Source: Streptomyces sp. NBC_01231
Lineage (GTDB): Bacteria > Actinomycetota > Actinomycetes > Streptomycetales > Streptomycetaceae
Reading direction: 5' to 3'
DNA length: 64,000 bases
NCBI GenBank assembly: GCA_035999765.1
Contig: CP108521.1
Coordinates: 1,488,001-1,552,000, forward strand
Of the stretch, positions 7,477 through 18,739 are shown one piece after another. Within the stretch, counting starts at the first letter, position 1. Every line of letters begins with the position of its first letter. The translations under genes and the position numbers were made by a program. The notes under the pieces were generated by a model. It worked only from the letters and a program-made list of their open reading frames with translations, ran no database searches and was not told where the DNA came from.

Positions 7477-9843
7477 ATGCCCGACTCGCACGGCCCCTAC
7501 GTGCCCCACTCGCACGACCCGTACGTCCGCGTTCGCGGTGCCCGTGAGCACAACCTCCAGGACGTGGACGTCGACATCCCGCGGGACGTGCTGGCCGTGT
7601 TCACAGGCGTGTCGGGCTCGGGGAAGTCGTCGCTGGCGTTCGGCACGATCTACGCCGAGGCGCAGCGGCGCTACTTCGAGTCGGTCGCGCCGTACGCGCG
7701 CCGGCTGATCCACCAGGTCGGAGCGCCGAAGGTCGGTGAGATCAGCGGTCTGCCGCCCGCCGTGTCGCTCCAACAGCGCCGATCGGCGCCGACGTCCCGT
7801 TCCTCGGTCGGCACAGTGACCAATCTGTCGAACTCCCTGCGGATGCTGTACTCCCGGGCCGGTGACTACCCGCCGGGCGCCGAGCGGCTGGACTCGGACT
7901 CCTTCTCCCCCAACACGACTGTCGGGGCCTGTCCGGAGTGCCACGGGCTGGGCCGCGTGCACCGTACGACGGAGAAGTCGCTGGTCCCCGACCCCTCGTT
8001 GTCGATCCGCGACGGCGCCGTCGCCGCCTGGCCGGGCGCCTGGCAGGGCAAGAACCTGCGGGACATCCTCGACGCGCTCGGGTACGACGTCGACCGGCCC
8101 TGGCGGGAGCTGCCCGCCGGGCAGCGGGAGTGGATCCTGTTCACGGACGAGCAGCCGGTCGTCACCGTGCACCCGGTCCGGGACGCCGAGCGCATCCAAC
8201 GGCCCTACCAGGGCACGTACATGAGCGCCCGGCGGTACGTGATGAAGACGTTCGCGGACTCGAAGAGCCCCACGCTGCGGGCCAGAGCCGAGCGTTTCCT
8301 CACCAGCGCGCCCTGCGCGGCCTGCGGCGGCAGCAGACTGCGTCCCGAGGCGATGGCGGTGACCTTCACGGGCCGCACGATCGCCGACCTGGCGGCCCTG
8401 CCGTTGGCGGAACTGGCGGCGGCTCTCGAAGCGGGCGCCTCGGAGGCGGCCCGGGTGCTCACCGCCGACCTCAGGTCCCGTATCGCATCCGTGGTCGAGC
8501 TCGGCCTCGGCTACCTCAGCCTCGACCGGGCCACGCCCACCCTCTCGGCGGGCGAACTGCAACGACTGCGCCTGGCCACCCAGTTGCGGTCCGGACTCTT
8601 CGGAGTCGTGTACGTCCTCGACGAACCGTCCGCCGGACTGCACCCGGCGGACACGGAGGCGCTGCTGACGGTTCTCGCGCGACTGAAGGCGGCGGGCAAC
8701 TCGGTGTTCGTGGTGGAGCACCACCTCGATGTCGTACGCGGTGCCGACTGGCTGGTGGACGTGGGGCCGCAGGCCGGCGAGCACGGCGGGCGGGTGCTGC
8801 ACAGCGGGCCGGTGGCGGAGCTGGCCGGTGTCGCGGAGTCGGCGACGGCCCGTTTCCTGTTCGACCGGTCCCCCGCGCCCGACCGCGAAGTACGCCCGGC
8901 ACGCGGTGAGTTGAAGGTCGGTCCGGTCACCCGGCACAACCTGCGCGGCGTGACGGCCGGCTTCCCGCTCGGCGTGCTCACCGCGGTCACGGGCGTCTCC
9001 GGGTCAGGCAAGTCCACGCTCATCGGGGAGATCACGGAGGACCTGCCGGGCGTGCGGCGGCTGGTGTCGGTCGACCAGAAACCCATCGGACGCACCCCGC
9101 GCTCCAACCTGGCCACGTACACAGGCCTGTTCGACGTGGTACGGAAGGTCTTCGCGGCCACCGACGAGGCCCGCTCCAGGGGTTACGGCGTCGGCCGCTT
9201 CTCCTTCAACGTGCCCGGTGGGCGCTGCGAGACCTGCCAGGGCGAGGGATACGTGACCGTCGAGCTGTTGTTCCTGCCGAGCACCTACGCCCCCTGCCCG
9301 GACTGCGGCGGGGCGCGCTACAACCCCGAGACGCTCGAAGTCACGTACCGGGGACGGAACATCGCGCAGGTGCTCGACCTCACCGTCGAGGCGGCGGCGG
9401 AGTTCTTCGCCGACACCCCGGCCGTGGCCCGCAGCCTCGGCGCGCTGCTGGATGTCGGTCTCGGCTACCCACGCCTGGGCCAGCCGGCGACCGAGCTGTC
9501 CGGCGGGGAGGCCCAACGCATCAAGCTGGCCAGCGAGTTGCAGCGTGGGCGCCGCGGCCACACCCTCTACCTCCTCGACGAGCCGACGAGCGGTCTGCAC
9601 CCGGCCGACATCGAGGTCCTGATGGGCCGGCTGCACGCGCTCGTCGACGCCGGGCACACGGTGGTCGTCGTCGAGCACGACATGGCGGTCGTCGCGGGCG
9701 CGGACTGGGTGATCGACCTCGGGCCGGGTGGCGGTGAGGCGGGCGGACGGATCGTGGCGACGGGGCCGCCGGCGGAGGTGGCGCGGACGGAGGGGAGCAC
9801 TACGGCCGCGTATCTGAGGCGGGCGCTTTCCCGGCAGGGCTGA
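7477..9843 (+). CDS. Short UvrA-like ABC ATPase (UvrA2/DrrC type)
   Basis: This 788-residue protein has two ATPase modules: Walker [10 protein letters not shown] near residue 46 and GVSGSGKST near 508; signatures [12 protein letters not shown] near 356 and [12 protein letters not shown] near 674; Walker [12 protein letters not shown] and [11 protein letters not shown]. Zinc-binding CPECHG, CAACGG, CETCQG and CPDCGG pairs are present. True UvrA is about 940-1000 residues. The shortfall falls in the region after the first Walker A where the UvrB-binding domain sits, so this is a paralogue of the UvrA2 or daunorubicin-resistance DrrC type. It may remove DNA-bound drugs or lesions. Its end overlaps the convergent exporter gene by 44 bases. 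Confidence 0.9.
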   Translation: MPDSHGPYVPHSHDPYVRVRGAREHNLQDVDVDIPRDVLAVFTGVSGSGKSSLAFGTIYAEAQRRYFESVAPYARRLIHQVGAPKVGEISGLPPAVSLQQRRSAPTSRSSVGTVTNLSNSLRMLYSRAGDYPPGAERLDSDSFSPNTTVGACPECHGLGRVHRTTEKSLVPDPSLSIRDGAVAAWPGAWQGKNLRDILDALGYDVDRPWRELPAGQREWILFTDEQPVVTVHPVRDAERIQRPYQGTYMSARRYVMKTFADSKSPTLRARAERFLTSAPCAACGGSRLRPEAMAVTFTGRTIADLAALPLAELAAALEAGASEAARVLTADLRSRIASVVELGLGYLSLDRATPTLSAGELQRLRLATQLRSGLFGVVYVLDEPSAGLHPADTEALLTVLARLKAAGNSVFVVEHHLDVVRGADWLVDVGPQAGEHGGRVLHSGPVAELAGVAESATARFLFDRSPAPDREVRPARGELKVGPVTRHNLRGVTAGFPLGVLTAVTGVSGSGKSTLIGEITEDLPGVRRLVSVDQKPIGRTPRSNLATYTGLFDVVRKVFAATDEARSRGYGVGRFSFNVPGGRCETCQGEGYVTVELLFLPSTYAPCPDCGGARYNPETLEVTYRGRNIAQVLDLTVEAAAEFFADTPAVARSLGALLDVGLGYPRLGQPATELSGGEAQRIKLASELQRGRRGHTLYLLDEPTSGLHPADIEVLMGRLHALVDAGHTVVVVEHDMAVVAGADWVIDLGPGGGEAGGRIVATGPPAEVARTEGSTTAAYLRRALSRQG

Positions 9844-10834
9844 CGCGCCCGATACGACTGCCAGGAGGGTCTGCCTGTCCCGTACTGTGGCCGGCCTCTC
9901 CCGCACTGCGGCCGGCCCCTCCCCCGCCGCGACTTGCCTCTCGCCCGCCGCGGCTCGCCTCTCCCGCGCGAGGGTTCGCCCAGTGCACGACGGCGACGGC
10001 CGAGAGGGCGACCGCGAGTCCGAGGGCGGTCTGCGCGGTGAACGGTTCGTCGAACATGGCTGCGCCCCAGACGGTCGTGACGGGCGCCATCAGGAACATC
10101 AGCGTGTTGACCCGGGTGACTCCGGAACGCCGCAGCACCAGCCAGTAGAGCCCGTATCCGCCGAAGGTCGAGAGCGTGACGAGCCACCCGATCGCGATCC
10201 AGAAGGACGAGGCGGAGGGCGGTTCGGCCACCCCGGTCGCGAGGGCGGCGCCGGTGAAGACGAGGGCGCTGGTGGCGCAGTGGACGGTCATCGACACGGT
10301 GGGCGTGACCCGCGTACGGGAACGCTGTTCGAGGAACGTGGCCGCCACCAGCGACAGCATCCCCGCGAACGGCACCAGGTAGGTCCACCACGCCACGTCC
10401 CGGCTGGCCCCGGCGTCGGCCGTGGTGACCAGGGCGACACCGGCCAGGCCCAGGCACAGGCCGAGCCACTGCCTGCCCGAGACGTACTGCCGCAGGAGCG
10501 GGCCGGCGAGCGCCCCCGCGACGAGGGGCTGGGTGCCGTCGATCAGGGCGGTCGTGCCGCTCGACACGCCGAGTTGGATCGCCCAGTAGACGGTGAGCAG
10601 ATAGCCGCTCTGGGAGAGCAGCCCGATCACGGCCTGCCGCCCGACATCGCGGGCGGTCAGCCCCCGCCAGGATGCCCGCCCGCGTGCGACGGCCGCCGCG
10701 GCCAGGACGAGCGCCAGCGGCAGGAACCGCCACATCAGGATGGTCACCGCACCGGCATCCTGCGTGCCGAGCCTGGCTCCCACGAACCCCGAGCTCCAGC
10801 ACAGCACGAAGGCGACGGAGAGAAGGAAGTTCAC
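9800..10834 (-). CDS. EamA/DMT-family transporter
   Basis: This 344-residue membrane protein has about ten predicted helices in two EamA repeats: LLSVAFVLCWSSGFVGARLG at the start, and a second repeat beginning near FWIAIGWLVTLSTFGGYGLYW. The GTG start at 10834 follows GGTGGTGT. Members of the drug/metabolite transporter superfamily export metabolites or amino acids. A 50-residue hydrophilic tail with repeated AGEASRGGREASRGGG-type units is unusual. It is divergent from a TetR regulator whose operators overlap both promoters, so substrate-induced export is the likely logic. The 3' end overlaps the UvrA-like gene on the other strand. Confidence 0.88.
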   Translation of the reverse strand: MNFLLSVAFVLCWSSGFVGARLGTQDAGAVTILMWRFLPLALVLAAAAVARGRASWRGLTARDVGRQAVIGLLSQSGYLLTVYWAIQLGVSSGTTALIDGTQPLVAGALAGPLLRQYVSGRQWLGLCLGLAGVALVTTADAGASRDVAWWTYLVPFAGMLSLVAATFLEQRSRTRVTPTVSMTVHCATSALVFTGAALATGVAEPPSASSFWIAIGWLVTLSTFGGYGLYWLVLRRSGVTRVNTLMFLMAPVTTVWGAAMFDEPFTAQTALGLAVALSAVAVVHWANPRAGEASRGGREASRGGGGAGRSAGEAGHSTGQADPPGSRIGRVSPAGKAPASDTRP

Positions 10835-10859
10835 GACACACCACCCACCAACGGATTAC

Positions 10860-10875
10860 TAAACAGATCGGTATA
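10860..10875. promoter_or_regulatory. TetR operator copy 1
   Basis: TAAACAGATCGGTATA is one imperfect copy of the 16-base palindrome TATAC-n-GATC-n-GTATA. It lies 26 bases upstream of the exporter start and would block the minus-strand promoter. Its direct repeat is 34 bases away. Confidence 0.7.
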
Positions 10876-10893
10876 CCTTTCAACTCGGCCGAG

Positions 10894-10909
10894 TATACAG
10901 ATCGGTATA
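10894..10909. promoter_or_regulatory. TetR operator copy 2, overlapping the regulator's -10
   Basis: TATACAGATCGGTATA is nearly self-complementary (7 of 8 pairs). It overlaps TATAGT at 10906-10911, a good -10 box for the plus-strand TetR gene. The ATG follows only 8 bases after this box and has no ribosome site, so the mRNA is probably leaderless and autorepressed. Confidence 0.72.
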
Positions 10910-10919
10910 GTCTTGGGGT

Positions 10920-11516
10920 ATGGGCACCAGGCGGATCACCATGACCCCCGGGGCGCGCCGTGTTCTCGCGGCCGCGTCCCGGCTCTTCTACGTGCACGGC
11001 ATCCACGCGGTCGGGGTGGACCTGATCGCCTCCGAGGCCGGGGTCACGAAGAAGACGCTCTACGACCGGTTCGGCTCCAAGGAGCAGATCGTCGTCGAGT
11101 ACCTCGCCGACCGCGACGAGCGCTGGCGGGCGTTCGTCACGGAGCGGCTCGCTCGGGTGGAGCCGGGGTCCGTCGACCGCGTCCTGGCGGTCTTCGACGC
11201 CTCGCAGGCCTGGATGACCGAGAGCAGCCCCAAGGGGTGCAGCATGGTCAACGCGCACGCCGAGATCAGCGATCCCTCCCATCCGGCCCACGCGATCATC
11301 ACGGGCCAGAAGCAGTGGATGCTCGCGCTCTTCGCCGACCTGGTCCGGGAATTCGCCCCCGCCCGGGCCGACGGGTCGGCCCGCACGCTGACGCTGCTCC
11401 ACGAGGGCGCGATGGTCTCCCACGGCCTGCGTGTCTTCCCGGACCCGGTCGGCCACGCGCGCGCCCTGGCGGCCGAACTGCTCGCCGACGCCGACGGGAG
11501 TCGCGCGCCGGGCTAA
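10920..11516 (+). CDS. TetR/AcrR-family transcriptional regulator
   Basis: This 198-residue protein has an N-terminal helix-turn-helix: RRVLAAASRLFYVHGIHAVGVDLIASEAGVTKKTLYDRFGSKEQIVVEYL spans the standard TetR DNA-binding domain at residues 12-61. The C-terminal ligand domain contains SSPKGCSMVNAHAEI, as in the YcdC/TetR_C group. It is divergent from the EamA exporter and two copies of a TATAC-GATC-GTATA palindrome lie between them, so it probably represses both. The start codon is close behind the -10 box, suggesting leaderless translation. Confidence 0.92.
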   Translation: MGTRRITMTPGARRVLAAASRLFYVHGIHAVGVDLIASEAGVTKKTLYDRFGSKEQIVVEYLADRDERWRAFVTERLARVEPGSVDRVLAVFDASQAWMTESSPKGCSMVNAHAEISDPSHPAHAIITGQKQWMLALFADLVREFAPARADGSARTLTLLHEGAMVSHGLRVFPDPVGHARALAAELLADADGSRAPG

Positions 11517-11523
11517 AACGGTC

Positions 11524-12333
11524 CTACGCCAGGGAGACCGTGTGGACGGGGTCCGGCTCGGGCAGGGCGTCCAGTTGTGCGGCCCGGGCCAGTGCGCGGC
11601 GGTCGGGGTGGCTGCCCGGCGCGATCACCCCACGTACCTCGACCTCGGCCACCAGACCCCGTGCCGACACCACCCGCCACACCGAGGCGAGCAGGGAGTC
11701 GTCGCCGACGAAGGCGGGCGCGGTGCTGGCCGCTCCCCCGGCGAGCCGGTAGCGGATGCGCACCGGCAGCACCGGGACGCCCGCGTCGAGCGCCGCCTGG
11801 AACACGGCTCGGCGGAAGTGCCCCTGGGCGCGCCCGCACCAGGTGCTGCCCTCGGGGAACACCGCGACGGCCCGGCCGGCCCGCAGGACGTCCGCGAGCT
11901 GAGCGACTGTTCCGGGCAGGGCGCGCAGCCGGTCCCGGTCGATGAACAGGACGCCCCCGCGCGCCGCGAGCGGCCCCGCCACCGGCCATCGCCGGATCTC
12001 TGCCTTGGCCAGCATCCTGGCGGGGCGGACGGCGGCGAGCAGCGGGATGTCCAGCCAGGAGATGTGGTTGGCGACCAGGAGCAGCCCTCCGGCGGGCGGC
12101 GCGGTGCCGGTGATCCGGACGTGGACCCCTGCGGCCCGTACGATCCATCGGCACCACCGCCTCACCGGTCCGGCGGGGAGGAGCCCACCGAGCGGCGACA
12201 GCACGACCCCGGCCAGCATTAGGGCCGCGACCACCGCCAGCCGCAGCACGGCCCGTGGTACGGCCGCGGCCGCTCCCGTCCGTTCCACGCACGCCCTCGG
12301 CGTGCAGGGCGCGCCGGGCAGCCAGACGCTCAT
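11524..12333 (-). CDS. olsA: Lysophospholipid/lyso-ornithine-lipid acyltransferase
   Basis: This 269-residue membrane-associated protein has a hydrophobic segment at residues 29-55 and the PlsC motifs NHISWLD near residue 90 (H-x4-D catalytic pair), LFIDRDR and FPEGSTW (the FPEG substrate motif). It is in the 1-acylglycerol-3-phosphate acyltransferase family. Its start shares one base with the stop of the upstream OlsB-like acetyltransferase (TGATG). That pairing supports the OlsA role: O-acylation of lyso-ornithine lipid to ornithine lipid. A phosphatidic-acid role cannot be excluded from sequence alone. Confidence 0.82.
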   Translation of the reverse strand: MSVWLPGAPCTPRACVERTGAAAAVPRAVLRLAVVAALMLAGVVLSPLGGLLPAGPVRRWCRWIVRAAGVHVRITGTAPPAGGLLLVANHISWLDIPLLAAVRPARMLAKAEIRRWPVAGPLAARGGVLFIDRDRLRALPGTVAQLADVLRAGRAVAVFPEGSTWCGRAQGHFRRAVFQAALDAGVPVLPVRIRYRLAGGAASTAPAFVGDDSLLASVWRVVSARGLVAEVEVRGVIAPGSHPDRRALARAAQLDALPEPDPVHTVSLA

Positions 12334-13103
12334 CAGGCCGGGACGAGGGAGAGGAAGTGCCGCAGATAGCGCGGGTCGACCCGGCGCATCGACAGCAGCA
12401 CATACAGGTCGGCGACCCCGAAGTCCGGGTCGTGGGCGGGCTGCGCGCAGACCCAGGCGCCGAGCCGCAGATAGCCGCGCAGCAGCGCGGGGAGTTCGGT
12501 GCGCGCCGGGACGCTCACGTCCCGCGGCACCCAGGGGAGCAGCGGCCGTACCCGGAACTCCTCCGGGGCCAGGTGCTTGTCCCGCACCCGGTCCCAGGTG
12601 CCGGCCGCGAGGGCGCCGCCGTCCGTGAGCGGGATCGAGCAGCAGCCGGCGAGCCACTCGTGGCCCTGGTCGACCATGTAGCGGGCTATGCCGGCCCAGA
12701 TGAGCCCGATGACCGCGCCGTCCCGGTGGTCGGGGTGCACGCAGGAGCGGCCGACCTCGACGAGCCCGGAGCGGATCGGGTCGAGCGGGGTGAGGTCGAA
12801 CTCGCCCTCCGAGTAGAGGCGTCCGGCAACCGCGGCCCGCTCCGGCGGCAGCAGCCGGTACGTGCCGACGACCTGGCCGGTCATCGTGTCGCGCACGAGC
12901 AGGTGGTCGCAGTAGGCGTCGAAGGGGTCGACGTCGAGGCCGGGCTGCGGGGAGCTCAGCAGGGCGCCCATCTCCCCGGCGAAGACCTCGTGGCGCAGCC
13001 GCTGCGCGGCCCGCACGTCGGCCTCGTCGCGGGCCAGGGTGACGGTGTAGCGGACGGGAGCGGTCGACTGCGGGGGACGGTCGAGGGTGGAAACGCCGGT
13101 CAT
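12333..13103 (-). CDS. olsB: OlsB-like ornithine N-acyltransferase (GNAT fold)
   Basis: About 256 residues from the ATG at 13103, which follows GGAGAGAG; longer in-frame starts up to 13292 lack such a site. It belongs to the hemolysin-like GNAT group (PF13444): AQRLRHEVFAGEMGA near residue 38, DPFDAYCDHLLVRD, TYRLLPPE, and VEVGRSCVHPDHRDGAVI for acyl-donor binding. OlsB enzymes move a 3-hydroxyacyl group from acyl-carrier protein to ornithine. With the overlapping PlsC-like gene this gives the two-step ornithine-lipid pathway, which provides phosphate-free membrane lipids. Confidence 0.85.
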   Translation of the reverse strand: MTGVSTLDRPPQSTAPVRYTVTLARDEADVRAAQRLRHEVFAGEMGALLSSPQPGLDVDPFDAYCDHLLVRDTMTGQVVGTYRLLPPERAAVAGRLYSEGEFDLTPLDPIRSGLVEVGRSCVHPDHRDGAVIGLIWAGIARYMVDQGHEWLAGCCSIPLTDGGALAAGTWDRVRDKHLAPEEFRVRPLLPWVPRDVSVPARTELPALLRGYLRLGAWVCAQPAHDPDFGVADLYVLLSMRRVDPRYLRHFLSLVPA

Positions 13104-13322
13104 GGCTCTCTCCAGGGCACAGGCCAACTCGGGGACGGTGGCGGTACACCCTGTTTCTTCCGACACCGGTTGGCGCGCACGTGACCTGGGCCAGGAGTGC
13201 GGATGTGGGGTTGTTGAATGCCAGGGGCGCTGCCCGGAAAAGGCGAGACGGGGCCGGGGATGAGCACCACTCCCGACCCCGCCCGTCCGCACCCTCGGCG
13301 AACGTTCTTCACCAGCGGAGCG

Positions 13323-14068
13323 CTACCGCTTCCCCACCTTCCGCGTAGCCCGCAGCCACTCCTTGTTCATCCCGGTGATGGACACGAGCGGAATCCCCTT
13401 GGGGCAGGCGGTCGCGCACTCTCCCGTGAGCGTGCACCCCCCGAACCCCTCCTCGTCCATCTGCGCCACCATGTCCAGCACCCGTGTCTCCCGCTCGGGC
13501 GCCCCCTGCGGCAGCACGTTCAGGTGATTGACCTTGGCGGACGTGAACAGCATCGCCGCCCCGTTGGGACAGGCGGCCACACAGGCACCGCACCCGATGC
13601 ACTCCGCGTGCTCGAACGCGAAGTCCGCGTCCGGCTTGGGTACCGGCGTCGCGTGCGCCTCGGGGGCGGCGCCCGTCGGCGCGGTGACGTACCCGCCGGC
13701 CTGGATGATCCGGTCGAAGGCGGTCCGGTCGACGACCAGATCCTTGATCACCGGGAACGCGGACGCCCGCCACGGCTCGATGTCGATCGTGTCGCCGTCC
13801 TGGAAGGACCGCATGTGCAGCTGGCAGGTGGTCGTGCGCTCGGGTCCGTGCGCGTCGCCGTTGATGACGAGCGAGCACGCTCCGCAGATGCCCTCACGGC
13901 AGTCGTGGTCGAAGGCGACGGGGTCCTCTCCCTTGAGGATGAGTTCCTCGTTGAGGGTGTCCAGCATCTCCAGGAAGGACATGTCGGAGGAGATTCCGTC
14001 CACCTCGTACGTGGACATGGCGCCTTCGGCGTCGGCGTTCTTCTGTCGCCAGACGCGCAGGGTGAGCT

Positions 14069-14072
<4 letters not shown>
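13323..14072 (-). CDS. sdhB: Succinate dehydrogenase/fumarate reductase iron-sulfur subunit
   Basis: This 249-residue protein has the N-terminal 2Fe-2S ferredoxin motif [16 protein letters not shown] with a further cysteine in TTTCQLHM. The C-terminal module carries two cysteine groups: [15 protein letters not shown], then [16 protein letters not shown]. These bind the 4Fe-4S and 3Fe-4S clusters. Electrons pass from the flavoprotein to menaquinone at the inner face of the membrane. The ATG at 14072 overlaps the sdhA stop by 4 bases, so translation is coupled to the frameshifted sdhA; a premature stop there could reduce sdhB expression. Confidence 0.93.
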
Positions 14073-16020
<1,948 letters not shown>

Positions 16021-16022
16021 GT

Positions 16023-16730
16023 TCAGCTCACCACTCCGGTCATGACGCCCACGGGTACGGCGACGAAGCCGACCGTGAGCAGCAAGGCGAGAACGTCGGC
16101 GACGGTCTTCAGGGCGCGGTCGCGGGTGCGGCTGCCGACGCCGAGGGTCTGGGCGGCGCTCCAGAAGCCGTGCCGGATGTGCAGGCCGAGGGCGAGCATC
16201 GCGACGATGTAGATGACGTTGCCGTACCAGGTGGAGAAGGTGTCCACGACGTTCTGGTACGGGTGGCCCGCCTGGAAGCCGCCGGAGTGCACGGTGCCGG
16301 TCGTCAGGTCGAGGACGTGCCACACGATGAACAGGCCGAGGATGGTCCCGCCCCATCGCATGGTGCGGGTCGCGTAGCTCGCCCGCGGCTTCTTGTGGAC
16401 GTACTTGCTCGGGCGCGCCCTGATGTCGCGGCGGCTGAGCTGGTAGGCGGAGGTGGCATGGGCGACCACGGCGACCACCAGGACGACCCGGACGAGCCAC
16501 AGCGTCCACTCGTAGTGCATGAACGGCTCACCGACGGTGCGCAGCCAGTGGGCGTAGTGGTTGAACTCGCCCGCCCCGAAGAAGATCTTCAGGTTTCCGA
16601 TCATGTGGACGACCAGGTACAGCAGCATGATCAGGCCGCTGACGGCCATCACGGTCTTCTTGCCGACGGTGGAGTCCCACACGGTGCGTGCCATGGACGG
16701 CCGTCGGTCCGTCCGCGTTGCCAGAGCCAT
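16023..16730 (-). CDS. sdhC: Succinate dehydrogenase cytochrome b subunit
   Basis: This 235-residue membrane protein has five hydrophobic segments: [82 protein letters not shown] and [20 protein letters not shown]. It is a fused b558-type anchor that binds two haems through histidines in the helices (VVHM, VAHA, WHVL, LHIRHG). It anchors SdhAB and reduces menaquinone. It is the first gene of the sdhCAB operon, with sdhA starting 2 bases after its stop. A LysR gene diverges from its promoter region. Confidence 0.92.
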   Translation of the reverse strand: MALATRTDRRPSMARTVWDSTVGKKTVMAVSGLIMLLYLVVHMIGNLKIFFGAGEFNHYAHWLRTVGEPFMHYEWTLWLVRVVLVVAVVAHATSAYQLSRRDIRARPSKYVHKKPRASYATRTMRWGGTILGLFIVWHVLDLTTGTVHSGGFQAGHPYQNVVDTFSTWYGNVIYIVAMLALGLHIRHGFWSAAQTLGVGSRTRDRALKTVADVLALLLTVGFVAVPVGVMTGVVS

Positions 16731-16790
16731 GTGTCAGGACGTTACGGGCGTCAGGCCCGATCGGTCCAAGACATGGTCCGGCTTGATTCC

Positions 16791-16805
16791 ATAGCCTGGG
16801 GCTAT
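16791..16805. promoter_or_regulatory. LysR-type operator between sdhC and lysR
   Basis: ATAGCC-TGG-GGCTAT is a perfect 6+6 inverted repeat ending 9 bases before the LysR start. Position relative to the divergent genes and symmetry fit an autoregulatory LysR site; the target operon would be sdhCAB. Confidence 0.62.
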
Positions 16806-16814
16806 CGTACGGGT

Positions 16815-17699
16815 ATGCAGTTCCAGCAGCTCCAGTACTTCGTGGCCGTGGCCGAGACCCGGCACTTCACCCGGGCCGCCGAGCTGGTCCATGTCGCCCA
16901 GCCGTCCTTGTCGCAGCAGATCAAGGCGCTGGAGCGGGAGTTGGGCGCGGATCTGTTCCTGCGGGCGCGGGGCAACATCACGCTCACCGACGCGGGCGAG
17001 GCGCTGCTGCCGCTGGCCCGGCGGATCCTGGCCGACGCGGACACCGCCCGGCACGAGGTCCTGGAGCTGGTGCAGCTGCGCGGGGGCCGGATCCGGCTGG
17101 GCGCGACGCCGAGCGTGTGCACCGGTCTGCTGCCGGACGTGCTGCGCGCCTTCCACGACCGCTATCCCGGTATCCGGCTGCTGATCGAGGAGGGCGGCTC
17201 GCACGACCTCGTACGCGAGCTCGCCCGCGGCGCCCTCGACCTGGCCCTGGTCGTCCTCCCGCTGCCGACGCCCTCCCCCGCGCTGACCACGGTGGAACTG
17301 CTCCGTGAGGACCTGGTGGTGGTGTCGTCGCCGGAGGCCCCCGCGCCCGGCCGGGGCCGGCGGACCGTCCGCGTCGCCGATCTGGAGGGCGAACGCCTGG
17401 TCATGTTCCGGCACGGCTACGACCTGCGGGAGCTGACCGTCGCCGCCTGCCGCGGCGAGGGCTTCGAACCGGACTTCGCGGTGGAGGGCGGGGAGATGGA
17501 CGCGGTGCTGGGATTCGTGCGGGCGGGGCTGGGCGTGGCCGTCGTACCGCGCATGGTGGCGACGCGGTCGGGGCGGGGACTGCGGGTCACTCCGCTCGCG
17601 CGGCCCGGGCTGCACCGGACGATCGCCCTCGCGCATCGCAGCGACGTGGCGCCGCCCCGGGCCGCCCGGGAGCTGCAGCGGATGCTGCTGGAGCGATGA
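16815..17699 (+). CDS. LysR-family regulator next to the sdh operon
   Basis: This 294-residue protein has the N-terminal winged helix-turn-helix MQFQQLQYFVAVAETRHFTRAAELVHVAQPSLSQQIKALERELGADLF (residues 1-48) and a periplasmic-binding-like effector domain with GVAVVPRMVATR. It is divergent from sdhC across 84 bases that contain a perfect inverted repeat. It probably controls itself and sdhCAB in response to a carbon metabolite. The ATG has a weak ribosome site, so a leaderless start is possible. Confidence 0.9.
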   Translation: MQFQQLQYFVAVAETRHFTRAAELVHVAQPSLSQQIKALERELGADLFLRARGNITLTDAGEALLPLARRILADADTARHEVLELVQLRGGRIRLGATPSVCTGLLPDVLRAFHDRYPGIRLLIEEGGSHDLVRELARGALDLALVVLPLPTPSPALTTVELLREDLVVVSSPEAPAPGRGRRTVRVADLEGERLVMFRHGYDLRELTVAACRGEGFEPDFAVEGGEMDAVLGFVRAGLGVAVVPRMVATRSGRGLRVTPLARPGLHRTIALAHRSDVAPPRAARELQRMLLER

Positions 17700-17706
17700 G
17701 CGCGGC

Positions 17707-18615
17707 TCAGTTCTGGGACTGGAGGACCGCCGGCTTGAGGACCTCCTCGCACCACCGGCGGAAGGTGGTGGGGGCGAGGTCGGGTGTGGTCGGCTGGGAC
17801 GCCCCGTAGAAGCCCTGGGCGTTCTGCGCGTCCACCATGTCGGCATACCCTTGCGCCCACGCCTCGGTCGCCCCGAAACGGATCAGCTTCGCCTTCTGCT
17901 CCGTGATGGAGGCGAACTCGGCGCGGACGGACCGGCCGAGCACCTCGGAGAGGACACCGGCCATGCCCTCGGGGGTCAGGTCGTCCGGGCTGACCAGGGG
18001 GACGTCCTCCTGCCCGGTCCAGGAGCCGTCGAGGAGCAGGCGGGCGGCCGTGGCGGCGACATCGCGGGTGGCGCACAGGCGCAGCACGCGGTCGGGGACG
18101 AGCGTCGTGGAGAGCACCCCCGCGTCGCGGATCGACGCCACCTGGCGGAGTTCGTTCTCCATCAGGGACGGAGGGCACAGCGCCCGGTAGTGGACGCCCG
18201 TGGCGGCGATCGCCTCGTCCATCGCCAGCGACGCCGAGACCAGCCCGGCGTTCCTGGCGACACCTCGGCCCAGAGTGGAGACGGACACGACCCGCTCCAG
18301 GCCCTGCGCCGCGATGATCTCGCACAGCGGCTCGGTGAAGGCCCGGAAGTGTCCCTCGACGCTGTCGGCGCCGGGGGTCGGCGGGACCAGCCAGAACACG
18401 CGGTCGGCACCCTGACAGGCCTCCTTCAGTACGGCGGGGTCGGCGTGCGACCCCTGGACGACGTCCACACGGTCGCGCACCCGCGCGGAGAGCGCGGCGG
18501 GGTCGCGGGCGATCACCCGGAGCCGGGCCAAGGCGCCGGAGGCGTCGTGGGCATCGAGAAGGCGGGTGACGACCTGGCGGCCGAGCTGGCCGGTCGGGGT
18601 GGTGACGACAATCAT
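17707..18615 (-). CDS. NmrA-like NAD(P)H-binding oxidoreductase
   Basis: This 302-residue protein from ATG 18615 (AGGAGC upstream) opens with the Rossmann motif MIVVTTPTGQLGRQVV, the T/S-x-x-G-x-x-G form of NmrA/HSCARG and NAD(P)H:quinone oxidoreductase (QorB)-like atypical SDRs. Later features are GLERVVSVSTLG and a C-terminal substrate cap. There is no Tyr-x3-Lys pair, as expected for the family. It may reduce quinones or act as a redox sensor. The divergent LysR gene is its likely regulator. Confidence 0.83.
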   Translation of the reverse strand: MIVVTTPTGQLGRQVVTRLLDAHDASGALARLRVIARDPAALSARVRDRVDVVQGSHADPAVLKEACQGADRVFWLVPPTPGADSVEGHFRAFTEPLCEIIAAQGLERVVSVSTLGRGVARNAGLVSASLAMDEAIAATGVHYRALCPPSLMENELRQVASIRDAGVLSTTLVPDRVLRLCATRDVAATAARLLLDGSWTGQEDVPLVSPDDLTPEGMAGVLSEVLGRSVRAEFASITEQKAKLIRFGATEAWAQGYADMVDAQNAQGFYGASQPTTPDLAPTTFRRWCEEVLKPAVLQSQN

Positions 18616-18700
18616 GAACAGCTCCTGCGGACAGGTTGGTTGGGATGTCCATGAGCCTCGTTCCTGGCCGTCCGGAACTGAAGGACCGGTTCGCTCGCGC

Positions 18701-18720
18701 TTGTTACCCTCAGGGCAATA
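18701..18720. promoter_or_regulatory. LysR-type operator, NmrA/LysR divergent pair
   Basis: TTGTTACCC-TCA-GGGCAATA forms an imperfect inverted repeat with a T-N11-A core, 20 bases before the LysR start. It sits in the 124-base gap between the NmrA-like gene and the LysR gene, as expected for an autoregulated LysR pair. Confidence 0.5.
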
Positions 18721-18739
18721 CCGATCGGAGGGCCGGTCC

